NCBI RefSeq assembly: GCF_024178315.1
Contig: NZ_JAMZIK010000123.1
Coordinates: forward strand, 1-57,280
Length of the DNA stretch: 57,280 bases
Reading direction: 5' to 3'
DNA from: Siccirubricoccus soli
GTDB lineage: Bacteria > Pseudomonadota > Alphaproteobacteria > Acetobacterales > Acetobacteraceae
A program made the translations under genes and the position numbers. Positions within the stretch are counted from its first letter, which is position 1. Every line of letters starts with the position of its first letter. Positions 17,731-26,788 of the stretch are shown one piece after another. Under the pieces are notes generated by a model, which had not been told where the DNA came from, ran no database searches, and saw only the letters and a program-made list of their open reading frames with translations.

Positions 17731-19178
17731 TGAACGCGCTGCGGCCGCGCAGCGCCATGCCGCGGCGCACGGCGGAGCAGGCCCCGCTGCCCGGCGCCCC
17801 GCTCGGCCCGCCGCGGCTGCTGAAATCCGCCGGCTTCCGCTTCGCCGTGCTCTTCGCCGCCATGTTCGCCTGCGCCGCCGTGGCGCTGGTCGCGGTGCTG
17901 TGGTGGGCGACGGCCGGCGCGCTGGACCGGCAGACCGACGCCGCCGTCCGCGCCGATGCCGTGGCCCTGACCGAGCGCTGGCGCGAAGCCGGCGTCACCG
18001 GACTCGCCGAGGCCATCGAGGAACGCCTCGCCGTCGATGTCGAGAACGAGTCGATCTACCTGCTGATGGAGGCGGAGGGAAACCGCCGCCTCGCCGGCAA
18101 CCTGGACCGCTGGCCGCCCAACATGGCGCCGGAAGTGGCGTGGTTCCGCACCCGCGTGCTGCATGACGGGCTGGCGGCGGAAGCCCGGCTGCACCGGGTG
18201 GACCTGCCCGGGCTGCGCCTGCTGGTCGGGCGGGACGAGTCCGAGCGCAGCCAGCTCCGCCGCCTGCTGACGGAGGGCGTGGTCTGGGCCTCCTCCGCCG
18301 TCGCCATCTTCGCGCTGATCGGCGCCTGGCTGATCCGCGCGGCGCTGCAGGCGCGGATGCGCCCCACCTTCCTCACCACCGCGGCGATCGCCGGCGGCGA
18401 CCTTTCCTCCCGCGTCGCCCTTTCGGGGCGGGAGGACGAATTCGACCGCCTGGCGCAGACGCTGAACATGATGTTGGACCGCATCGGCACCCTCATGGAA
18501 GGCGTGCGTGGCGTCTCCGACGCCATCGCGCACGACCTCCGCACCCCCATCGCCCGTGCCCGCGCCAAGCTGGAGGACGCGCTGGCCACGGCGCCGGATG
18601 CCGAGGCGCTGCGGGCGGCGGTGGAGCAGGGCATCGCCGATCTCGACAACATCAGCCGCATCTTCCAGGCCCTGCTGCGCATCGCGGAGGCCGAGGCCGG
18701 CGCCCGCCGCGCCGCCTTCGGCCCCTTCGACCTGGCGGCGGTGCTGGCCGATGCGGCGGAGATCTACGAGGCGATGGCGGAAGCCCGTGGCCAGCGCCTG
18801 ACCGCCGAGCTGCCGCCGAGCCTCGACATCATCGGCGATCGCGACCTGCTGCTGCAGGCGGTGGCGAACCTGCTGGACAACGCCATCAAATTCACCCCGG
18901 CGGACGGTGTCATCACCCTCACCGCCCGCCGGCTCGGCCTGGCGATCGAGGTGGCGGTGGCGGACAATGGCCCCGGCATCGCGCCGGAGGACCGCCGCCA
19001 TGCGGGGGAGCGCTTCTTCCGGGCCGACAAGGCGCGGGCGACGCCCGGCTCCGGCCTCGGCCTCTCTCTGGTGCAGGCGGTGGCGCATCTGCATGCGGGC
19101 GAGGTGCGGCTGGAGGATGCGATGCCCGGCCAGGTTCCGCCCGGCCTCCGGGTGGTGATGCGCCTGCCGGCGCCTTGA
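17730..19178 (+). CDS. Membrane sensor histidine kinase (HAMP, HisKA)
   Basis: Partner kinase of the preceding regulator. GTG at 17730 gives 482 residues; ATG at 17757 gives 473. TM1 lies near residues 38-60 (FAVLFAAMFACAAVALVAVL), a periplasmic sensor near 60-180, and TM2 near 184-204, followed by a HAMP segment. The H-box is SDAIAHDLRTPIARAR with H268. The ATPase part has the N-box NLLDNAIKFTP, G1 DNGPGIAP and G2 GSGLGLSL. It is separated from the regulator by 121 bases that hold two hairpin structures, an unusual spacing for such a pair. Confidence 0.94.
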   Translation: MNALRPRSAMPRRTAEQAPLPGAPLGPPRLLKSAGFRFAVLFAAMFACAAVALVAVLWWATAGALDRQTDAAVRADAVALTERWREAGVTGLAEAIEERLAVDVENESIYLLMEAEGNRRLAGNLDRWPPNMAPEVAWFRTRVLHDGLAAEARLHRVDLPGLRLLVGRDESERSQLRRLLTEGVVWASSAVAIFALIGAWLIRAALQARMRPTFLTTAAIAGGDLSSRVALSGREDEFDRLAQTLNMMLDRIGTLMEGVRGVSDAIAHDLRTPIARARAKLEDALATAPDAEALRAAVEQGIADLDNISRIFQALLRIAEAEAGARRAAFGPFDLAAVLADAAEIYEAMAEARGQRLTAELPPSLDIIGDRDLLLQAVANLLDNAIKFTPADGVITLTARRLGLAIEVAVADNGPGIAPEDRRHAGERFFRADKARATPGSGLGLSLVQAVAHLHAGEVRLEDAMPGQVPPGLRVVMRLPAP

Positions 19179-19271
19179 GGCGGATGACCATGCGATGATG
19201 GACGAGCGATGACGGAAACATCATCCCTGGCCCATCCCGGCAACAGGCAGCCCGCCCCATATTCCTGCCGG

Positions 19272-19538
19272 ATGCGACATTCGCTCGCCCTGCTGATGCT
19301 TGCCCAGCTTCTGGCCCTGCCGGTGGCGGCGGAGCCGGGACCACGCCTGACGACCGATACGGTGGAATATTGCGGCAGCCTCGCGGCACGGCTGGCCAGC
19401 CTGCCGGCGGCGGAGCGGGAGCCGAGCCGGAGCCTGGCAGCCGAGGGCCGCCGCCTCTGCGATACCGGCCATGTCCGCACCGGCATCGCCAAGCTGCGCC
19501 GCGCGGTGCGGGCGGCGCAGGCGGCCCAGGCGCAGTAG
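19272..19538 (+). CDS. Small secreted protein, two cysteines, unknown function
   Basis: The ATG at 19272 gives 88 residues starting MRHSLALLMLAQLLALPVAA, a clear signal peptide cut before EPGPR. The mature part of about 67 residues has two cysteines (YCGSL and LCDTGH) that could form a disulfide, and an alanine/arginine-rich helical tail. An upstream in-frame ATG at 19209 would place 21 polar residues before the signal and is less likely. I do not recognise the family. It follows the kinase by 93 bases and might be a periplasmic accessory of that system, but nothing shows it directly. Confidence 0.6.
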   Translation: MRHSLALLMLAQLLALPVAAEPGPRLTTDTVEYCGSLAARLASLPAAEREPSRSLAAEGRRLCDTGHVRTGIAKLRRAVRAAQAAQAQ

Positions 19539-19828
19539 CCGCCCGTCCCGCCCGGGGTTGAGGGGGGTAGCGGAGCGCCCTAAGCTTTCCGTCCCAGCAA
19601 GGAACGGGCCGTGGGCGAAGTGTCTGTTGCGACCGAAGGCGGGTGCGCCGCCAACGCCCGGAACCGGCCGGGCCGCCGCCCTGCCGCGGCAGGCGGTGCA
19701 AGGCCCGGGGAAGGCAGCGCAGGCCTTGCGACGCCGCGCCGCGGTTCCACGGGAAGGCCGAAGCTCCGGATGCCGCCGCCCGCCCTTGAGGGCCACTGAC
19801 TCAGCCGCCAGAGGAAAGGAAACCGTCC

Positions 19829-20614
19829 ATGCTCGACAGCACCGAATACCGCATCCCCTCCATGCGCCATAAGGTGAGCCCGGAGGAGTGGCAGGCCCGC
19901 GTCGATCTCGCCGCCGCCTATCGCCTGGTTGATCTCTACCACATGAGCGACCTGATCGCGAACCACATCTCCGTCCGCGTGCCGGGCGAGGACGCCTTCC
20001 TCATCAACGCCTACGGCATGCTGTACGAGGAGATCACCGCCTCCTCCCTGATGAAGATCGACTATGACGGCAACATCCTCCTGGCGCCGGACTTCCCCGG
20101 CGAGAAATACGGGGTGAACCGCGCCGGCTTCGTCATCCATTCGGCGATCCACAAGGCGCGGCACGACCTGGCCTGCGTCGCCCACACCCATACCTGGGCC
20201 GGCATGGCGGTCTCCACCCTGGAATGCGGGCTGCTGCCGAACACCCAGACCAGCATGCGCTTCGCCAAGATCAGCTACCACGACTTCAACGGCGTGGTGC
20301 TCGACCTGTCCGAGCAGGAACGGCTGGTGCACGACCTCGGCGACAACAACGCCATGATCCTGCGCAACCATGGCCTGCTGACGGTCGGCAAGACGATCCC
20401 CGAAGCCTTCAACGCGCTGCACCGGCTGGAACTGTCCTGCAAGACGCAGATTGCCGCGATGTCCTGCAACAGCCCGATGATCAAGGTGGCGCCCGAGATC
20501 GTCGAGAAGACCTACATGAACTACCAGCCGCATGTCCGCCGCCCCTTCGGCGTGCTCGACTGGCCGGCGCTGCTGCGCAAGCTGGACCGGATCGACCCGA
20601 GCTACCGGGACTGA
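19829..20614 (+). CDS. Class II aldolase/adducin-family protein
   Basis: The family contains zinc-dependent aldolases such as fuculose-phosphate aldolase and many decarboxylase-like relatives. The 261-residue protein starts at ATG 19829 behind AGAGGAAAGGAA. The zinc-binding pattern is present: HTHTWAG (two ligand histidines) and RNHGLLTVG (third histidine), and SDLIANHISVRVPG matches the family N-terminal substrate/phosphate region. C-terminal residues such as YMNYQPHVRRPFG are found in the longer cytoplasmic subclass. The next gene is a 2-hydroxyacid dehydrogenase, separated by hairpins. The substrate is not predictable. Confidence 0.88.
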   Translation: MLDSTEYRIPSMRHKVSPEEWQARVDLAAAYRLVDLYHMSDLIANHISVRVPGEDAFLINAYGMLYEEITASSLMKIDYDGNILLAPDFPGEKYGVNRAGFVIHSAIHKARHDLACVAHTHTWAGMAVSTLECGLLPNTQTSMRFAKISYHDFNGVVLDLSEQERLVHDLGDNNAMILRNHGLLTVGKTIPEAFNALHRLELSCKTQIAAMSCNSPMIKVAPEIVEKTYMNYQPHVRRPFGVLDWPALLRKLDRIDPSYRD

Positions 20615-20619
20615 TTTTT

Positions 20620-20650
20620 CCCCACGAAACTGCTGCGCAGTTCCGTGGGG
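20620..20650. terminator. Hairpin after the class II aldolase gene
   Basis: CCCCACG/CGTGGGG plus AACTGC/GCAGTT form a 13-bp stem with one mismatch and a TGC loop (20620-20633 with 20637-20650), 5 bases after the stop. The T5 run is on the 5' side, so it is not a textbook terminator on the plus strand. Confidence 0.45.
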
Positions 20651-20688
20651 GCCCCGGTTGTCGCTGCAGGGCCGGGGATGCGTCACAG

Positions 20689-20713
20689 CCTGGCGCGGCG
20701 AAGCCGCGCCAGG
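20689..20713. repeat. Perfect 11-bp palindrome
   Basis: CCTGGCGCGGC (20689-20699) and GCCGCGCCAGG (20703-20713) form a perfect stem with a GAA loop, in the spacer before the dehydrogenase gene. It pairs with the hairpin at 20620-20650 as part of a two-hairpin spacer. Confidence 0.5.
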
Positions 20714-20776
20714 ACACCGGGCGATCCGCTTGAAGTCGCGGGGCCGGTGGCCCGGCAGTTGGAGGTAGGGCTGCGG

Positions 20777-21790
20777 ATGCGGGTGCTTCTTTCGGATGTC
20801 GCGGCCGAACGGCATGGCGCGCGCATCCTGGCCGCGGTGCCGGCGGCGGAGCTGGTGCCCGTGGCGCCGGAGGGGCCGCTGCCCGACACCACCGGCATCG
20901 AGATCGCCTTCATCACCCGCGATCTCTTTCAGGGCGGCACCCGCCACCGCCTGAATGCGCGGTTTCTCCGGTTCATCGAGCTGCTGCAGGCCACGCCCAG
21001 CCTGCGCTGGGTGCAGACCTTCTCCGCCGGCACCGACATGGCCGTGTACCAGGAGATGCTGGCGCGCGGCCTGACGCTGACCAACGCCGCCGGCGCCAGC
21101 GCCCCGGCCGTGGCGCAGACCGCCGTCACCGGGTTGATGGCACTGGCCCGCGGCTTCCCCCGCGCCGCCGCGGCGCAACGCCGGCACGCCTGGGAACCGC
21201 TCTACAGCGACCCCGAGCCGCGCGACGTGCAAGGCCAGCACGCCCTCATCCTCGGCACCGGCCCGATCGGGCAGGAGATCGGCCGGCTCTGCCGCGCCTT
21301 CGGCCTCCGCACCACCGGGCTTAGGCGGGATGCCGCGGCGGGGCCGCCGCCGGGCTTCGACGCGGTGGCGGGCTTCGCCGAGCTGCCGGCGCTGCTGCCG
21401 CGGACCGATTGGCTGATCCTCGCCTGCCCGCTGACCGAGACGACGCGCAACATCGTCGATGCGCGCGCCCTGGCCCTGTTGCCGCCCGGGCGGCACCTGG
21501 TGAACGTCGCCCGCGGCGGGGTGGTGGAGGAGGCGGCGCTGCTCGCCGCGCTCGAGAGCGGGCATCTGGCCGGCGCCTTCCTCGATGTCTTTGCCATGGA
21601 GCCCTTGCCGCCGGAGAGTCCCTTCTGGGATATTCCGAATGTCATCGTCTCCCCCCACAGCGCCGCTGCCAGCGACGGGCTGCCGGCACGGGTGGCGGAG
21701 ATCTTCTGCGACAACCTGTCCCGCTGGGCACGCGGCCAAGCCCTGCGCAATTCGGCGAGATGGCCAGGGGCGGCTTTTCCTGGCTTGTGA
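20777..21790 (+). CDS. D-2-hydroxyacid dehydrogenase
   Basis: An NAD(P)-dependent dehydrogenase of the D-isomer-specific family, interconverting 2-keto and D-2-hydroxy acids. ATG at 20777, behind GGAGGTAGGG, gives 337 residues (MRVLLSDVAAERHG). The Rossmann motif is LGTGPIGQEIG, the catalytic arginine lies in NVARGGVV, the glutamate in DVFAMEPLP, and the histidine in SPHSAA. The catalytic set is complete. The frame is open upstream, but the Shine-Dalgarno sequence fixes the start. It may act with the preceding aldolase-like protein, although hairpins separate them. Confidence 0.9.
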   Translation: MRVLLSDVAAERHGARILAAVPAAELVPVAPEGPLPDTTGIEIAFITRDLFQGGTRHRLNARFLRFIELLQATPSLRWVQTFSAGTDMAVYQEMLARGLTLTNAAGASAPAVAQTAVTGLMALARGFPRAAAAQRRHAWEPLYSDPEPRDVQGQHALILGTGPIGQEIGRLCRAFGLRTTGLRRDAAAGPPPGFDAVAGFAELPALLPRTDWLILACPLTETTRNIVDARALALLPPGRHLVNVARGGVVEEAALLAALESGHLAGAFLDVFAMEPLPPESPFWDIPNVIVSPHSAAASDGLPARVAEIFCDNLSRWARGQALRNSARWPGAAFPGL

Positions 21791-21917
21791 TATTCTAGCA
21801 CTTAATGGGGCGGGCAGCCTGGTCACTGGCGGCTGCCAGGCCTGCGCCTTACCCCGACCCGGGACCGATGCCGATATGCTGGCCGGCAGTGGTCTCCATG
21901 GAAAGAATGCCGCTGAA

Positions 21918-23852
21918 ATGCACGATTCTCCCACCCCCGACCAGCAGATCTACCGGCTGCTCGTCGAAGCGGTTGTGGATTACGCCATCTACCTGCTGGA
22001 TCCGGAAGGGCGCGTCAGCACCTGGAATGCCGGTGCGGAACGCATCAAGGGCTATGGCGCGGAGGAGGTTCTCGGCCGCTCCTACGCCATGTTCTTCCCG
22101 CCGGAGGACCGGGAGCGCGGCCTGCCGCAACACGCGCTGAAGCAGGCCAGGCGGGACGGGCGCTATGAGAGCGAGGGCTGGCGCCTGCGCAAGGACGGCA
22201 CCCGTTTCTGGGCCTTCGCGGTCGTCGATGCCATCCGGGACCGTGAGGGCAGGCTGATCGGCTTCGCCAAGATCACCCGGGACATGACGGAGCAGCGCGC
22301 GGCGCAGCAGGCGCTGCTGGAAAGCGAGCGCAGCCTCCGCCTGCTGGTCCAGGGCGTCACGGACTACGCCATCTTCATGCTCAAGCCGGACGGGACCATC
22401 GCCAACTGGAATGCCGGCGCTCGTCGCATCAAGGGCTATGAGGCGGCGGAGGTCATCGGCACCCATTTCTCCCGCTTCTATACGGAGGAGGACCGGCAGG
22501 CCGGCATCCCCGCCCGCGCCCTCGCCCAGGCGAAGGCGACCGGCCGGTTCACGGCCGAGGGCTGGCGCCTGCGCAAGGACGGCACCCGCTTCTGGGCCAG
22601 CGTGCTGATCGAGCCGATCCGCGACGATGACGGCACGCTTGTCGGCTTTGCCAAGGTCACCCGCGACCTGACCGAGCGGCGCGAGAGCCAGCTGGCGCTG
22701 GAGGAGGCGCGCGCCCAGCTCGCCCAGTCGCAGAAGCTGGAAGCGCTGGGCCAGCTCACCGGCGGCGTGGCCCATGATTTCAACAACATCCTGCAGGTCA
22801 TCAGCTCCGGCCTCGGCCTTGCCGAACGCCTGCCGCCGGGCGACCCCCGGCTGCCGGAGATCCATGCGGAGATGCGCAACGCCGCCGCGCGCGGCGCCAA
22901 CCTCACCGCCCAGCTCCTCGCCTTCGCACGCCGCGCCCCGCTGCGGGTGGATGTGGTGGATCCGGCCGCGTCGGTGCAGCAGGCGGTGGCGCTGTTCAGC
23001 CGCTCCCTGCCGCCGAACGTCAAGCTGGAGGTGGAGCTGGCGCCCGATCTCTGGCCGGTGCGCATCGATGCGGCGCAGTTTGAGGTGGCGCTGCTGAACC
23101 TCGCGGTGAATGCGCGAGACGCCATGCCGCAGGGCGGGCAACTGCATATCCGTGCCGCCAACCGCCTGCTGCGGGGCGAGCCGCAGGGGCTGAAGGGCCG
23201 CTTCGTCGCCGTCAGCCTGCGCGATACCGGTACGGGCATTCCGGAGGAAGTGCTGACCCGGATCTTCGAGCCCTTCTTCACCACCAAGCCGGTCGGCAAG
23301 GGCACCGGGCTGGGGCTGAGCCAGGTGCACGGCTTCGTCAGCCAGATGGGTGGCCGAGTGACGGTGGACAGCAAGGTGGGCGAGGGGACGGAGATCACGC
23401 TGCTGCTGCCCGGCCTGACCGAGGATGCGATGGCGCCAGCGGCCGGGAGCGAACTCCTGGAAGGCCCGGTGGCGCCGCAGCCCGGGCTGCGCATCCTGCT
23501 GGTGGATGACGACCCGGCGGTGGGCCGGCTGACGGTGGACATGCTGGAGGGCGACACGCACAGCGTGGTGCTTTGCGCCGACGCGCCCGCCGCGCTGCGC
23601 CACCTGGAACGGGAGAGCTTCGACCTCGTCATCTCCGATGTGGTGATGCCGGGGGGGATGAGCGGGCTGGAGCTTGCCCGCACGGTACGGCAGCGCTGGC
23701 CGGGGCTGCCGGTGCTGCTGGCCACCGGCTACCTGGCAACGTTGGACGTGCCGAACGGCGAATTCTCCGTGCTGCAGAAGCCCTTTACCGCCATCGAACT
23801 GGCCGGCGCGATCGACCTGGCGCTGCGCGAGCCGCACCCCCAGCCGGCCTGA
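21918..23852 (+). CDS. PAS-PAS hybrid histidine kinase with C-terminal receiver
   Basis: A soluble sensor kinase of 644 residues from ATG 21918; the ribosome binding site is poor, so the start is not certain. Domain order: PAS1 (about 10-125), PAS2 (about 138-255), HisKA with H286 in GGVAHDFNNIL, an ATPase domain with LNLAVNARDAMP, DTGTGIPE and GTGLGLS, and a receiver near 520-640 with D574 in ISDVVMPGG. No transmembrane segment is visible. The two PAS domains are a tandem duplication 128 codons apart and share a 33-base identical stretch. The cognate output gene is not adjacent. Confidence 0.92.
   Translation: MHDSPTPDQQIYRLLVEAVVDYAIYLLDPEGRVSTWNAGAERIKGYGAEEVLGRSYAMFFPPEDRERGLPQHALKQARRDGRYESEGWRLRKDGTRFWAFAVVDAIRDREGRLIGFAKITRDMTEQRAAQQALLESERSLRLLVQGVTDYAIFMLKPDGTIANWNAGARRIKGYEAAEVIGTHFSRFYTEEDRQAGIPARALAQAKATGRFTAEGWRLRKDGTRFWASVLIEPIRDDDGTLVGFAKVTRDLTERRESQLALEEARAQLAQSQKLEALGQLTGGVAHDFNNILQVISSGLGLAERLPPGDPRLPEIHAEMRNAAARGANLTAQLLAFARRAPLRVDVVDPAASVQQAVALFSRSLPPNVKLEVELAPDLWPVRIDAAQFEVALLNLAVNARDAMPQGGQLHIRAANRLLRGEPQGLKGRFVAVSLRDTGTGIPEEVLTRIFEPFFTTKPVGKGTGLGLSQVHGFVSQMGGRVTVDSKVGEGTEITLLLPGLTEDAMAPAAGSELLEGPVAPQPGLRILLVDDDPAVGRLTVDMLEGDTHSVVLCADAPAALRHLERESFDLVISDVVMPGGMSGLELARTVRQRWPGLPVLLATGYLATLDVPNGEFSVLQKPFTAIELAGAIDLALREPHPQPA
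22172..22588 (+). repeat. 33-base direct repeat marking a PAS-domain duplication
   Basis: Bases 22172-22204 and 22556-22588 are identical over 33 positions and 384 bases (128 codons) apart. They encode the same EGWRLRKDGTR segment in PAS1 and PAS2. Confidence 0.85.
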
Positions 23853-23941
23853 GCGCGCGCACCGGTGCCTCATCCCGGCGGCCCTGGCCGCCGCCGGGGG
23901 GCGCGATGCCGGGCCTTGGAGCAAGATCCAGAGCAGCTGAT

Positions 23942-24191
23942 CTCCGGCCTGATGGATCACGCCGTGATTCATCAGGCCGGAGGCTGCGCTAGAGCATGCT
24001 GCGTTCGCTTGCGCTCACGCAGCATGCTCTGGGCCGTTTTGCGAGCATCTTCACGCGTCCAGATGATTCCATCTGAACGCGATCTGCTCTAGAGCGGCTT
24101 CGCGCTGACCGTTCCAGCGCGAAACCGCTCTGACCTTTTGTTTTCCCGCATTTTCCGAGTCGCCGGGCGATTCCGCCTGGCTTGAAAATGC
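23942..24191. repeat. Array of five hairpins between convergent genes
   Basis: The 340-base space between the convergent kinase and DUF4139 genes is packed with stems. H1 is 23942-23961/23963-23982 (20 positions, one wobble); H2 is 23991-24004/24017-24030 (14 bp perfect). H3 is 24054-24065/24070-24081 (12, one wobble). H4 is 24091-24107/24115-24131 (17, one mismatch). H5 is 24148-24155/24184-24191 with an inner stem 24162-24169/24175-24182. The motif AGAGC recurs at stem ends. It looks like a composite intergenic palindromic element; no coding potential is seen. Confidence 0.75.
24091..24144 (+). terminator. Intrinsic terminator within the hairpin array
   Basis: The 17-bp H4 stem is followed by the T-rich tract CTTTTGTTTT (24135-24144) and is the best rho-independent terminator for the plus-strand hybrid kinase gene. 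Confidence 0.6.
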
Positions 24192-24192
24192 T

Positions 24193-26229
24193 CTAGCCGG
24201 TGCGGGCCACCACCGCCTGCACCGCCTGCTGCCAGGCCTCCCAGGCCGCGTCCGCGGCGCTGCCGGCGCGCTCGGCCGCCAGGCTCGCCTGGTTCAGCCG
24301 CCGCCGCGCCTCCTCCCGCTCCGCCCCGGTGCGGTCCTCCACCGCGGCGCGGGCGCGGGTCAGCACCGCCTCGGCCGCCAGGTACTGCCGGATGGCGCCG
24401 CGCGCCGTCTCCAGCCGCCGCCGCGCCTCGGCCAGCCCGGCCGCCACCGCCTCCAGCTCCACTCGCCCGGCGGCATCGGCGCGCAGCCGCTCCAGCACCG
24501 TGCGCAGCGTCTCCAGCATGCCGGGGCCGCCCGGCAGGCGGCGCTGCTCGCGCTCCACATCCACCTCCCGCCAGCGCAGCAGGATCGGGTCGCTGAGGCC
24601 GGCATCCCAGAGCGGCACCTCCTGCCGCCCCTCGCGCTCGAAGGCGAAGCGCAGCGTGGTGGCGCTGCCGTCCAGCACCGCCTCGTGCCGCAGGCCGAAA
24701 TCGCCCTCCGCCGCCACCGGGAAGCGCGGCGTGGCGCCGGGGCGGCGGGGCAGGTCCACCACCAGCTTGCCGCGCGCCCCGCGCGGGTCGATGGCCAGCG
24801 CCACCTCCTCCCGCCGCAGCGTGCCGATGACGACCACGCCGCGGCGGAACTCGATCCTCACCGGCCGCTCGCCGCTCGCCGTCGCGCTGTTGAGCAGCAC
24901 GTCGCGGTCGCGGGCGAAGGCGAGCAGCCGGGTCTCGCCGGGCGCCACGGCGCGGATCTCGGCATCGCCCAGATAGGCGCCGGACTCTGGCCCGGCCGCG
25001 CCATAGACGGCGGCCAGCCCATCCGGCAGCACGCTGCTGCCAGTGTTGCGCAGCCGCACCGCGTTCAGCGGGTTGCGGGCGTTGACATCCTGCACCCACC
25101 ACAACCGCTCGGCCGGTAGGGTGGTGTCCAGGAAGGGCAGGTTGGCGGTCTCCCCGGCCCGCAGCGCCACCGGCGCCGGCAGGGTGAAGGCCACCCGCCC
25201 GGCCGAGGCGGCGGCCGTGGCGGCCGGCAGGGCGGCGACGCCGTCGGAGAAATTCGCCACCGGCGGCGGGGCTGGAGCCGGTGCGGCGGCGACCGGGGCG
25301 GGTGCCGCGCGCATCGCCCGGGCCGGCGCGCTGCCCGCCCGCTCCGCCTGGGCCTGGGCTTCCGCCACCGGCCGGGCGCCGGTATCGGCGGTGACCGTCA
25401 CCTGTTCCGCCACCCGCACCGGCAGCTCCGGCCGCGTCACCCGGATGGGGGCGTAGAGCGCCTGGCGATAGGCGGCCGGGTTGCCGGAGACGAGCGCCAG
25501 CCGCACCCCGTCCCAATCGGCGCCGGAGCGGTTCTCCACCACCGCCCAGCCCTGCAGCCGCGCCTCACCGTCGCTGGTGGGCACCAGCAGCCGCCAGCTC
25601 GGCTTCCACAGCGGCGCGGCGGCGACATAGGCGAAGCCCACCTCCCGCGCCGCGCCGGCGCCGCGCAGCCGGATCTCGATCTGCCGCTCATCCGCCGTCC
25701 GGCTGGCGGCCATCGCCTCCGCCGCGCGGGCGAGACGGGCGGCCAGCGCGGCGTCGGTCAGCCGCACCTCCTCGCCCTCCCGCAGCAGCAGCAGGCGCAG
25801 CCCCTGGGGGGTGAGGAGGGAGAGCCGCAGCCCGCCCTCCGCCTCCTCGGCATCGGCGATCCGGCCGGTGCTGCCGCCGGCTTCCACTGCCTGGCCGCGC
25901 AGCGCCCGCAGCACCGCGACGCGGCTGGCGAAATCCTCGGAGCGGAGGGGCAGGCCCCGGAAGGCCTCGGCCTCCAAATCCTGGGCCGGCAGGCGCAGCC
26001 CTTCCACCACCCCGCCCGGGTCGCGCAGCACCAGGGATTTCAGGATGTCGTCCACATCCTCGGCCGGGGCGCGGAAGGTGACGCTCGCATCGGGTGCCAG
26101 GCTGCCGGCGCGCTCGATCTGGATCAGCCCGGCATTGGAGAGGGTGACGGCGCGGACGGGCAGCTCCTCCGCCCCCGCTGCCAGGGCGGCGGGAAGGGCG
26201 AGGCAGGCGAGCAGCAGGGCACGGCGCAT
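24193..26229 (-). CDS. DUF4139-domain secreted protein
   Basis: A 678-residue exported protein of the DUF4140/DUF4139 (mucoidy inhibitor MuiA-like) type, of unknown biochemical function. The ATG at 26229, behind GAGGTTCCG, starts a signal peptide MRRALLLACLALPAALAAG. The N-terminal part (25-190) contains the RAVTLSNAGLIQIER strand and DILKSLVLRDPGG. The DUF4139 core starts around residue 220 (EVGFAYVAAAPLWKPSWRLL and WAVVENRSGADWDGVRLALVSGNP). An Ala/Pro-rich linker sits near 300-345, beta-rich segments follow to 560, and the last 110 residues are a helical coiled-coil-like segment. It converges on the hybrid kinase. Confidence 0.85.
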   Translation of the reverse strand: MRRALLLACLALPAALAAGAEELPVRAVTLSNAGLIQIERAGSLAPDASVTFRAPAEDVDDILKSLVLRDPGGVVEGLRLPAQDLEAEAFRGLPLRSEDFASRVAVLRALRGQAVEAGGSTGRIADAEEAEGGLRLSLLTPQGLRLLLLREGEEVRLTDAALAARLARAAEAMAASRTADERQIEIRLRGAGAAREVGFAYVAAAPLWKPSWRLLVPTSDGEARLQGWAVVENRSGADWDGVRLALVSGNPAAYRQALYAPIRVTRPELPVRVAEQVTVTADTGARPVAEAQAQAERAGSAPARAMRAAPAPVAAAPAPAPPPVANFSDGVAALPAATAAASAGRVAFTLPAPVALRAGETANLPFLDTTLPAERLWWVQDVNARNPLNAVRLRNTGSSVLPDGLAAVYGAAGPESGAYLGDAEIRAVAPGETRLLAFARDRDVLLNSATASGERPVRIEFRRGVVVIGTLRREEVALAIDPRGARGKLVVDLPRRPGATPRFPVAAEGDFGLRHEAVLDGSATTLRFAFEREGRQEVPLWDAGLSDPILLRWREVDVEREQRRLPGGPGMLETLRTVLERLRADAAGRVELEAVAAGLAEARRRLETARGAIRQYLAAEAVLTRARAAVEDRTGAEREEARRRLNQASLAAERAGSAADAAWEAWQQAVQAVVARTG

Positions 26230-26554
26230 CGGAACCTCATGGCGGGGTGCGGCGACAGGGTAGCGGCAAATGGGGCAGCAGCACGGCACCGGCAGCCTGC
26301 CCCGCAAGGGTTCGGCGAGGCCTGGCCCGGGCCACGGCCAGGGCGGCGCCAAACCGGGCTGGTTGCGCCGACCGGCCTGCAGCTGAGGGCGGGGGCGGGA
26401 TCCGCAAGGGCCGGCCACCGGCGGGGCAGGTTCAGGATGCGGCGGTCTCGACCCGCCGCCGCGTGGTGCCCTTCCAGGACGTGCCGGGTCTTGGGAACCA
26501 GTGGATGCGGGGCTCCCGCAGGGCCGCGCCGCGGCTTTGCGGGGGAGGGGCTAC
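26230..26554. other. Intergenic region without a recognised gene
   Basis: About 325 bases between the DUF4139 gene start and the stop of a small minus-strand ORF. I see a 7-bp stem GCGGCGG/CCGCCGC with a 7-base loop near 26440-26460 but no gene. The promoter of the DUF4139 gene must lie in its left part. Confidence 0.4.
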
Positions 26555-26788
26555 CTAGCCGCCCGCCTCCTCCAGCAGCCGGCGCAGCTCCTCCGGCGGG
26601 CGCGGCTCCGGCTCCCCGCGCACCCCATAGGCCGCCAGCCATTGGCTCAACGCCGCCTGTGCGGCGGGCCGCATGGCGCGGTCCTGCCAATCCGGCGGCA
26701 GGCCCTCCAGCCGGAAGGCGGCCCGCAGCCCAAGGCCGGTGACCTGACAACACTGCCCATCCGCTGAGGCGCGGAGATTGATGACCAT
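26555..26788 (-). CDS. Small hypothetical protein
   Basis: The ATG at 26788 on the minus strand, with GGAG about 10 bases upstream, gives 77 residues. The sequence runs from MVINLRASADGQCCQ through a LRAAFRLEGLPPDWQDR stretch to a charged helical C-terminus with PPEELRRLLEEAGG. There is no signal peptide, membrane helix or known motif; the two adjacent cysteines and the short strands followed by helices suggest a small alpha-beta fold. I do not recognise the family. It is divergent from the CBS-domain gene, 239 bases away. Confidence 0.5.
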   Translation of the reverse strand: MVINLRASADGQCCQVTGLGLRAAFRLEGLPPDWQDRAMRPAAQAALSQWLAAYGVRGEPEPRPPEELRRLLEEAGG

